Positions 1-7,800 of a stretch of DNA of 64,000 bases are shown here, in pieces. Below the pieces are notes generated by a model. It had not been told where the DNA came from. It saw only the letters and a program-made list of their open reading frames with translations, and made no database searches. Position numbers and translations under genes: made by a program. Each line of letters begins with the position of its first letter. Position 1 is the first letter of the stretch. Source of the stretch: Ignavibacteria bacterium (GTDB lineage: Bacteria; Bacteroidota; Ignavibacteria; SZUA-365); contig JADKJW010000001.1 in the NCBI GenBank assembly GCA_016720835.1, positions 372,001 to 436,000 of the forward strand, written 5' to 3'.

Positions 1-996
1 GGCGACCACCGAGACCTGATTGCCGAAGCGCGGCAGGATGCGCGCCATCTGCTCGAGCGCGAAACCGCGTCCGCTCGGCGTCGCGGCGAGCCACTCGAGA
101 TGCGGAATGGCGTCCGCGAACAGGCGCTCGCGATCGTCGGTATAATACAGGGCAAGGAGCGTATGGAAGGACTGCTCGTCCATTTTTTTCGCGGCGAGCA
201 GCGACTGCATCTGCTCCCGTTTCTCTCCCGCCGCGCGGAAGCCGAGCGAGTCGACGTACACGAACATCGCGTCGAATTTCGGCAGGGGGTTCGGGACCTT
301 GCCGTCCTCGAACACCGCCCACGTGAAGCGTTTTTCAGGCGAGGCCTTCAGGGATGCCGCGAGATTGTCGAAGCTCGCCTGGTTCATTTCGTACACCGCG
401 CCCTCGGCGTTTTTCTGGAACACGATGCGGTCGTTCTGATCGCGCACCATGATCGTGTACGCGCGCTTCGCGCCCGCGGCCGCCGAATCGGTATCGAACC
501 AGTAGAACACGGGAGCGGTTTCGGACAGCGCGAGACGCGGGGAGACGGGCACGGCCATCTTGTCGCCGCGTATGCCGGACACCACCGCGAGCTGCGAGAG
601 GTAATCGCGGCCCTGCTGCGGCGGGATGCCGTTCTCCGACACCTTGACGGCATCCTCCTTCGTCACGCCGCGCGTGGCGCCGTTGTCGTTGAGGGCGCTG
701 GAGGCGAGGTCCTTGCCGAGGGTCAGCTGCTCGCCCATTTTCAGTTCGATGAAATCGCCCTGCAGGAACACGACCGACGCGCTTCCCGCCTGCACCTTGA
801 CCACGGAACCCTGGCGCAGTTCCGCGCCGACGACGATGGCCTCCTCCTTCGCGGCCGTCATCGCGACGGCCTTGCCGGTCACGCTGGTCACCATGGCCAC
901 CGGCGGATCTTCGGTCCACGGGGCCGCCGAGGCGGTCGCCAGGGCGAGAAAAAGGACAGCGGTGTATGCAAATCCGTATCGTCCGGTCTTCATCAT
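1..996 (-). CDS. FecR-like domain secreted protein (partial, runs off window)
   Basis: The protein starts with a Sec signal peptide (MKTGRYGFAYTAVLFLALA then an Ala-rich cleavage region). It continues as a beta-rich segment at about residues 30-90 with the FecR-like pattern VTSVTGKAV...VVGAELRQGSVVKV...VVFLQGDFIELKMGE. The rest, a mixed alpha/beta region from about 150 to 331, is not recognised and continues past the left edge. The ATG at 996 overlaps the TGA stop of the upstream caspase gene (ATGA), so the two are probably translated together. An ATG three bases further in (993) is equally possible. FecR-like domains outside iron-sensing systems usually lie in periplasmic or surface proteins; the function here is unknown. 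The frame is open through base 1. Confidence 0.75.
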   Translation of the reverse strand, partial: MMKTGRYGFAYTAVLFLALATASAAPWTEDPPVAMVTSVTGKAVAMTAAKEEAIVVGAELRQGSVVKVQAGSASVVFLQGDFIELKMGEQLTLGKDLASSALNDNGATRGVTKEDAVKVSENGIPPQQGRDYLSQLAVVSGIRGDKMAVPVSPRLALSETAPVFYWFDTDSAAAGAKRAYTIMVRDQNDRIVFQKNAEGAVYEMNQASFDNLAASLKASPEKRFTWAVFEDGKVPNPLPKFDAMFVYVDSLGFRAAGEKREQMQSLLAAKKMDEQSFHTLLALYYTDDRERLFADAIPHLEWLAATPSGRGFALEQMARILPRFGNQVSVVA

Positions 997-3236
997 TTCA
1001 CTCGCGCAAAGTTGAAGTTCGAAAATTCTTCGAGACGGGGGATCATCGGATTCTGACCGCCACGGGTCAATTCCTTGACCTGCGTCGACACAAAAAGCCG
1101 CAGTTCGCTCCAATCGATGATATTATCCTTCGTGAAATCGGCCCCTCCGCTCAAACCGTCGAGCAGCCCCTTTGAAAACGCGCCGTGGCCCCAGGCCCGG
1201 TCCTCGAAGGAGTACTCGTTCCCGGAACTCGATGCAAGCACGATGCCAACCTTGTTGGAGAGCGCCGAGGCGACCTTTTCATTCGAGGCTCCGGTCGACA
1301 CCGCTCCCGAATGGCAGGCGTCGAGCAGCATGATCACGCGGCCGGCCCTGGCCTGACCGAGCGGTTTCGCGAAATCGTCCCAGGACAGACCCTGCTTCGC
1401 GACGGTCTTGGGCGTCGAACCCGGCGTCACGAAGAAATACTCCGTCGTGCCGGCCGCGTTGCGCGCGCGCACGCCGTGGCCTCCGAAGAAGAGCACGAGC
1501 ACGTCGCTCGGCTTCATCGGCGGGAAACCGGCGAAGGCGGCGAGGATGCTCTGCTTCGTCGCCTCCTTGTTCAGCAGCACTTTGCTGTATACTCGCGTGT
1601 ATTCCTTCCCCTCCTGCGCCGCGAATTTTTCGGCGAGCTTGGACGCGTCCACCGACGCGAAGATCAGGTCGGGATATCCGGGCGCGTACTGGTCCACCCC
1701 CACGCTGAGCACGAAGAGATTCGGCTGCGTCTGTTCCTGCGTCTCGACCTTGACGACCGCGGTGGCGACCTTGCTTCGCACGCGCGCGGCGTTGAAGGCC
1801 ATGGCCTCGATCACGTTCACGCCGGGCAGCACGGCGATGCGCAGGCGCCTGCGCAGCGCGGTTTCGCTGCGCGAGACGGTCACGGCCTCCACGAGGTTTT
1901 CGGCGCTGATGTCGCGGCCGTTGAGGCGCAGCGCGACGGACTCGATCTTCTTCTTGTCCGACGCCGCCACTTCCACCACGATCTCGAGTTTCTCGCTGCC
2001 GAAGGCGAAGAGCTGACCCCGGCGCGGCGAGAGGATCTCGACCGCGGGCGGATCGACGATGTTCGCGACACGCGCGCCCGGCGCATACGTGCCCGCGAGC
2101 GCGTCTTCCACCGTGGACGGTTTCTTGTAGAGCGATTCGTAGCGCTCCAACGGATACAGTTCGGCGCCCTTGCGCCACTGCACGTAGCGGTCGCCGTACA
2201 ACGAGCAATCGTAGTAGCCGTCCGGCGTGAAGGCGAGCCACTGTCCGTCGCTGAAGCCCGCCAGGCTCGCGAGCAGGGTGCCGTCCTTCGCGTTCCAGAT
2301 CTTCACCGCGCCGTCGGTGTGCGCGCTGAACAGCCGCTCCCCCTTCTTCGCGTCGAACACGGCAGCCATGGCGCCGTAACTGTCGGAGAGCTTCTTGATG
2401 CGCGAGGATTTCTGCCAGTCCCAGAATTCGACGAGGCCGTTCATCATGCTGACCGCGAGCGTCTTGCCGCTCTTGTCGAGCGCGAGGTGATGCGGGAAGC
2501 CGATGGCGACCTGGAACTCCTGCAGCTTGGCCTGCCGCTTCAGATCCCAGACTTTCACCAGACCGTCACGTCCGCCCGAAAGCACGAGCGCGTCGTCGGC
2601 CGTGAAGCACACCGCGCGCGCGAAGCGGCTGTGCGTGCCGAGCACGCCGATGAGCGCGCCGCTCTGCAGATTCCACAGCTTGACGGCGCCGTTCTGTCCG
2701 GCCGACGCGAGCCGGCCGCCGTCGCGCGAGATCGCGATGTCGTTGACCCACAGCGACTGCGCCGCGATGCGCCGCAACGCGCCGCCGCTCGACGCGTCCC
2801 ACACGACGATGCTGTCGTTGCGGCCCGCGGTCACGACATGGCGTCCATCGGGAGTGAAGGACACGTTCGTGATGTACGAGCCGTGCGCGGCGACGTCGCG
2901 GCGGAGCGTGCCGTTCCGTGTATCCCAGAACGTGAGGTGCCCGTTCATGTCGCCGACGGCAAGCGTGGTGTTGTCGGGACTCAGCGCGAGGGAGGTGTTG
3001 AGCGTCGCCGCCGGAGCGCGGACCGTCCACAGACACTCGCCATTCGCCATGTTCCAGGCCTTGACGGTGGAATCGCGGCCGCAGGAGAAGACCTTCATGC
3101 CGTCCTGGGAAAGGACGAGGTCCCACACCGCGCCGCTCTTCCCCTCCTCGAGCGCGAAGGTGATGCGGTCGTCCTGCGCCTGCGCGCCCGCGGCGAGAAG
3201 CAGGAAAAGAATAGGTATGCTGATTCGAGTCTTCAT
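993..3236 (-). CDS. Secreted WD40-repeat / caspase-like (peptidase C14) protein
   Basis: A 747-residue protein. A signal peptide ends in AAGAQAQ (about residue 21). WD40 repeats follow to about residue 350, with recurring signatures such as VKAWNMANG, LTFWDTRNG, IVVWDASSG and VKLWNLQSG. Next comes an Ig-like segment (about 400-490), then a C-terminal caspase-like domain (about 510-740). The catalytic His lies in FFGGHG (His587) and the Cys in LLDACHSG (Cys641), so the dyad is intact. Such proteins are known as prokaryotic metacaspase or orthocaspase homologues fused to repeat scaffolds. The signal peptide places it outside the cytoplasm, unlike caspases of anti-phage systems. The start at 3236 is chosen because it opens the signal peptide; the frame extends further upstream without support. 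It is coupled to the FecR-like gene downstream. Confidence 0.9.
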   Translation of the reverse strand: MKTRISIPILFLLLAAGAQAQDDRITFALEEGKSGAVWDLVLSQDGMKVFSCGRDSTVKAWNMANGECLWTVRAPAATLNTSLALSPDNTTLAVGDMNGHLTFWDTRNGTLRRDVAAHGSYITNVSFTPDGRHVVTAGRNDSIVVWDASSGGALRRIAAQSLWVNDIAISRDGGRLASAGQNGAVKLWNLQSGALIGVLGTHSRFARAVCFTADDALVLSGGRDGLVKVWDLKRQAKLQEFQVAIGFPHHLALDKSGKTLAVSMMNGLVEFWDWQKSSRIKKLSDSYGAMAAVFDAKKGERLFSAHTDGAVKIWNAKDGTLLASLAGFSDGQWLAFTPDGYYDCSLYGDRYVQWRKGAELYPLERYESLYKKPSTVEDALAGTYAPGARVANIVDPPAVEILSPRRGQLFAFGSEKLEIVVEVAASDKKKIESVALRLNGRDISAENLVEAVTVSRSETALRRRLRIAVLPGVNVIEAMAFNAARVRSKVATAVVKVETQEQTQPNLFVLSVGVDQYAPGYPDLIFASVDASKLAEKFAAQEGKEYTRVYSKVLLNKEATKQSILAAFAGFPPMKPSDVLVLFFGGHGVRARNAAGTTEYFFVTPGSTPKTVAKQGLSWDDFAKPLGQARAGRVIMLLDACHSGAVSTGASNEKVASALSNKVGIVLASSSGNEYSFEDRAWGHGAFSKGLLDGLSGGADFTKDNIIDWSELRLFVSTQVKELTRGGQNPMIPRLEEFSNFNFARVK

Positions 3237-3342
3237 GTGCGCGTGCTCGGTTGGTCGCCGGTATGATGCGGGATTGCACCCGAAAATGCGCGACACGGGC
3301 ATGAATAACAAGCGCGCGGGGCTGGCGGACGAATCCGAATGG

Positions 3343-3534
3343 CTATGGATCGGGAATCTCCAGGCCTTCAGAAAGAACGCGATTTGCCTCGAGCATCAGC
3401 TGTACAGCTTCATCAAGATTCGCGCGCGCCTCCTCAAGTGTCCTTCCCTGGGTGTTTGCACCAGGAAGTTCTTCGACGTATCCGATGTATCCTTCGTCTA
3501 CCTTTTCAAACACTGCGGTGCGCTGTAATTGCAT
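3343..3534 (-). CDS. HicB-family antitoxin-like protein (orphan)
   Basis: A 63-residue protein with the HicB N-terminal fold: a strand (QLQRTAVFEKVDEG), the conserved GYIGYVEELPG turn, then a helix of the EEARANLDEAVQLMLEAN type. The start is taken at the ATG giving MQLQR (3534), which is where HicB alignments normally begin. HicB proteins normally neutralise a HicA mRNA interferase encoded next door. Here about 105 bases separate the stop from the caspase gene and no HicA-like frame is present on either side, so this is an orphan. It may be a solitary regulator, since many UPF0150/HicB-like proteins are not part of a toxin pair. It lacks an obvious C-terminal ribbon-helix-helix DNA-binding domain. 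Confidence 0.75.
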   Translation of the reverse strand: MQLQRTAVFEKVDEGYIGYVEELPGANTQGRTLEEARANLDEAVQLMLEANRVLSEGLEIPDP

Positions 3535-3606
3535 GATGTACCTATCGTGATGGATCGTTCGGATAAATCTCACCAATCAGGGTAACAGAAGCAACCCATC
3601 GCGTTT

Positions 3607-4728
3607 TCATCTCTTCACAAGCGATCTCGTCCAGCCGGATCCGCGTTCGGAGACTCGCACATGGTACAGCCCGGACGGCAACGCTCGCAGATCCAATTGC
3701 CTGCCGTCAGGAAACGCGTTCACCCGCGCATCCCGCATGCGGCGACCCATGATGTCAAATATTGGTACCGCCTCTGTCCCTGCATCAGCATCCGCCGCCC
3801 GGAGATACGCGATGCCATTGCAGGGATTCGGGTACAGCGACCAGTCCGCCGCGGATGCCGGCGCGGCGGGAGCATCCATGATCACGCTTCCGAGATACCC
3901 CTCGGCGTTGAGCACGTCGTTTCCGGTGAGGCTTGTGTGCTGATATTTCGACACGAAGACGGCCACGCCGAGCTTGTCGATATTCGTCGATGCGGGAACG
4001 TCATACATGAACGTCTCGAAGTACGGCCGCCCGGGCACGGTGCCGCGCGGAATCGCGCCGGCGCTGCCTGCCGCACCGCCGAGCAGCGAGCGGGCCACGT
4101 ATTCGTGCGCCCAGATGCGCAGCGGATTGCCCGCGCCGAACAGCGAGGGATAGCTCAGCGAATCGTTGTCGTAGGCGTTGAGCTGCGTGCCGTTGCGCTG
4201 CACGGCGTTTTCGGTCACCACGCAGTGAATGCGGAAATCTCCCTGCATGGCGGCGACGAATTCCACGCGCGTATTCACGGTGAGCAGGCGGCTCGTCCTG
4301 TCCAGGGAAACCGCCGCGCTGATATCCGCCTCCGCCGGACGCGCCGCGCTCTTCTCGAACGTGGACAGAAAGTCGAAACGGTCCACCGACATCTTGTGCT
4401 TGGGGTTGTTCTCCGACCAGGGCAGGCGGTCGAAGGTCCCGCCAGGATACAGCGGATCGAAGGGAATGCTGTCCAGCATCGCATTGAGCTGCGCCGGCTC
4501 CAGTGCATCGTTGTCGTGATACGAAATCGGCACGACCCGCCCCGGATGAGTGCGCAGGACCTTCTCCATCTCCAGCGAGCCGCCCGGACACAGCGAGCAC
4601 CATTCGCCCGTGAACTCCTCGAACAGCACCTTCCGCAGCGGCTGTGCCTCCGCGTCCCCCATGCATCCGACGCAAAGCAGCACCGCCACGGCAACCCGCA
4701 GCAGCCAACGACTATATAATCTTTCCAT
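3607..4728 (-). CDS. Omp28-like thioredoxin-fold protein with T9SS sorting domain
   Basis: A 373-residue secreted protein. A signal peptide (RWLLRVAVAVLLCVGCMG) is followed by a thioredoxin-like region with a CxxC motif in FEEFTGEWCSLCPGG, then the Omp28-type domain (YHDNDALEP, YPGGTFDR). The C-terminus is a T9SS type A sorting domain (WSLYPNPCNGIAYL ... LPSGLYHVRVSERG). Omp28-related proteins are surface lipoproteins or adhesins of Bacteroidota. The Cys in GCMG could be a lipobox, which would make it a lipoprotein instead. The start at 4728 lies 12 bases after an AAAGAG Shine-Dalgarno-like run; the in-frame ATG at 4740 abuts that run and is less likely. Upstream is a heptameric tandem repeat. 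Confidence 0.85.
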   Translation of the reverse strand: MERLYSRWLLRVAVAVLLCVGCMGDAEAQPLRKVLFEEFTGEWCSLCPGGSLEMEKVLRTHPGRVVPISYHDNDALEPAQLNAMLDSIPFDPLYPGGTFDRLPWSENNPKHKMSVDRFDFLSTFEKSAARPAEADISAAVSLDRTSRLLTVNTRVEFVAAMQGDFRIHCVVTENAVQRNGTQLNAYDNDSLSYPSLFGAGNPLRIWAHEYVARSLLGGAAGSAGAIPRGTVPGRPYFETFMYDVPASTNIDKLGVAVFVSKYQHTSLTGNDVLNAEGYLGSVIMDAPAAPASAADWSLYPNPCNGIAYLRAADADAGTEAVPIFDIMGRRMRDARVNAFPDGRQLDLRALPSGLYHVRVSERGSGWTRSLVKR

Positions 4729-4750
4729 GATGCAGTTCATCTCTTTCTTT

Positions 4751-4804
4751 TTCAACCTGCCATCTGCCATTTTTCATCCTTCATAATTCATCCTTCATCC
4801 TTCC
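4751..4804. repeat. 7-bp-period tandem array (TTCATCC-like)
   Basis: Between the stop of the 1867-residue surface protein and the Omp28-like gene, the + strand reads as degenerate heptamers: TTCAACC, TGCCATC, then several TTCATCC or TTCATAA units. It lies in the leader of the Omp28-like gene. The same 7-bp period with different sequences recurs elsewhere in the window. Confidence 0.7.
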
Positions 4805-4808
4805 CCCC

Positions 4809-7800
4809 TCACTTCCCCACCTTCATCACCCTGCCGGTCGTCGTCTGAAATTCCCCCGTCTCCTCGAAGCCTTCGAAACGGTAGAGATAGACGCCTGCCG
4901 GAGCTTCGGGATCGCTCCAGGTGATGCTGTGCCTGCCGATGTCGCCCGCGATATGCTCTCGGACGAGCAGTTCCCTGCCCTCGAGATTGTACAGCACGAA
5001 CTTCATGTCGCGGATGCGCCTCGGGAGCGTGTAGGAGATGCTGCCTTCGTTCTGCAGGGGATTCGGGAAGCTCGTCACGTCGAGTATCCAGTGCAGGCCC
5101 TTGAAGCCCACGATCGTCGACGCGTCGTTGTTCGCCTCGCAGAATTCTCCGAAGCGCCCGCGCGGATCGGCCTTCGCGAAAAAGACCAGCGTCGTCGCGC
5201 ATTCGGGCACCGTGTAACGCGCCGAAAGGACGGTGGAGGAGTGCTTGTCCACGACGGGCAGCACCTGTTCCTCGATCAGCGCGGTGTCGCCATTGACGAC
5301 GGCGTAGAAACCGACGCCCGCGTTCAGCGCGGCAACGGCACCGTTGACGAGCTTCGCGTACACGCCGACGTTCTGTCCGCGCGATACCGCCAGCTGCGAG
5401 CAGGTCACGCGCTCCACCTGGAAATCGTAGGCGGGAAGGTCGAGCGGCTTCGCGTCCGGCACGGTGAACACGTCCTGCACGGTGCTTCCGGACAACGAGT
5501 ACGCGCCATGATAGACGGCATCGCCGCGCGACACCACCATGCTCGAATCATAGACGGTGCGGCAGCCCGCCAGCTCGCCGTCGAAGTGCAGGTCCATCTG
5601 CCGCGTCTCGCCGGGCAACAGCGAACCGAAGCTCAGCTCCACGCCGGACTCCAGCATGCGCGCATTGACCGGCAGCGCACCCTCGATCGGCGCGAAGAAG
5701 AGGCCGGGCGCGACGGTGAGCAGCACGTTCTCGGCGATGGAGGCGCCCTGATTGGAAGCCTGGAAGCGCACGCGCACGTCCTTCGCTTCGCCGGGCGCGA
5801 ACTGATGCACGACGCCGGCGGGCAACGCGCGCCCGTTGACGTCCACCACGGATTTGTACAGAATCACCTTGGGACCGATCGTACTCAGCGACAACGCGGC
5901 CTGCGTCGCGCTGCGAGCGCCGACGGGTGCGACGGTGTAGAGCAAGCTCTCCTTCTTCGTGATGTCGATTTTTTCCGTGGACGTGTAACTCGACACCTGC
6001 GCGGGTTCGAGGACGTACAGCCGCGTCGCCGACGCGGGGGGCCAGTCCGTGAACTGCGAGAGGTCGACGGTCTCCACGCCGGTGGACGGACTGTACGTGA
6101 CTGGCAGCGTCGCGCGCAGCGTATCGTAATCCGTGGGTCCGATGTCGCGCGCGGACCAGCGCGCCTGGCCGAGGCCGCGCAGCGCGGGCGCGACCATGTC
6201 GGTGCGTATCGCTGTCAGATCGCCCTGTCCGAGCACGAGTTTCCGGTATTCGGCCACGTTGCCCTTCGCGTCGCGGGTGGAAATGCTGAACATCGCGGAG
6301 GGCACCTCGTAATTCACCTGCTGCTTGAGCGTGCCGTCGTACTTCCGCATCTGTCCTTCGATGGTGAAATTGATTGTATAGACTCCCTTCGGCAGCATTT
6401 CGTCCACCGAGAAAAGGAAGCTGAAATAGGCGCGCCGCGAGGGCATCATCATGTTGAGCGTGTTGCCCATTTTCACGAGCACTTCGCCTTCGGGCTGATT
6501 GAAGCGCCAGCCCGCGCGGAAGGCGCCGATGTCGTCGCCCTTGCGGATCACCGCGCCCGTGACGGGATCGGCCTGCGCCGGGACCAGCGGCCGCGGATAC
6601 GCCACGTAGTTCATCACGAGCTGCGTCGCGCCGAGTTCGGGCGGCAGCACGGGCGTCACCTTCGTGTCTACCCAGTTCCAGTCCGTGCCGTTCGACACTT
6701 CGATGCGCACCTCGAGGAAGCTGCCGCTCACCGTCTTCGGGTAGCACTTCAAGTCGGGATTCGACGTGTCGGCCTGCGGGATGAGCGTGAGATCGACATG
6801 ATTGCGCTTCGGGTCGATGATGGCGGAGAAGGAGGCGGCGGGACTCACGAGATTGCAGGGATCCTTGCCGCCGGCGTACGTGGTGATGGTGCTGTTCCCG
6901 TACCCGTACGACACGTGGTAGGGATCGAAACGCACGTCGAACGCGTGCGGCTCGCCCACGTCCTCGATGGTGTGCTTGAGGTACACGGTGTCCAGGCCGT
7001 AGCGCGCCATGATGGGCACGACCTTCGACGTCAGCGAGTAGTTCACGCCCTGCGCGAGGGCGGACATTGCATGAGAGGTGATCACCCAGGGCGAACCGCC
7101 GAAGATCTCCTCCACCACGAGCCAGCCGCCCTTGCTGATGTCGACGGGACCTTCGCGCCCGAGTCCTTCGTACTGCGCATTGATCGTGAAGTGCGTCTTG
7201 CCGACATTCTCGAAGAAGTCGTCGCCGTACGCGCCGTCGGCGCCGCCGTACCAGCCCTTGGTCACCCACCCGTAAATGTCGTCCTTGAACGGCGTCTTCG
7301 GGTATTCGAGATACGCCTCGCCGTTGCCGGTCATGAAGCCGTCATGCAGGAAGCCGCTGCCCGAGCAGAAGCGGTCGCCCCGGTCGTCGATCCAGTCGTC
7401 GATGCCGTCGCCATTGTCGTCGTCCAGCGCGGGCGGGATCAGCAGTTGCGGAATGTGCACGCGGTACGTGAAGGGATCTTCGAGAATTTGAATCGAGTCC
7501 CGCGTGTTGGGATTCCTCAGCCAGGGCGCGTACGCATGGCCGTCCACCTTCACGATCTTGTCGATGTCGTAGCTGCCGTCCGGTCTTTTCGGCAGGGTTA
7601 TTTTGCAGCCGCCCATGCCTTTCGGGATGTCGTACATGAGGTAGCCGAAGACGCCGTCGCCGAGTTTCTCGTCGCCTTCCTTCGCGAGGGAGGGATCGTT
7701 GAATTCCACGTCGTGTCCCGCGTTGCGTATCCAGTAGTACGTGTACTCGGTGGAGGCGTCCATCTCGAATTTGAGATTCGCCTTGCCGTATGCGGGCAGC

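Noticed and set aside
1185..3266. A 693-codon open frame on the + strand across the caspase gene
   Set aside because: The minus-strand protein has WD40 and caspase motifs with a signal peptide. The + frame is Arg/His/Ala-rich, as expected of the opposite strand of GC-rich coding DNA.
3237..3342. HicA toxin gene next to hicB
   Set aside because: No open frame of 50 or more codons with a double-stranded-RNA-binding-like pattern is present in this gap.
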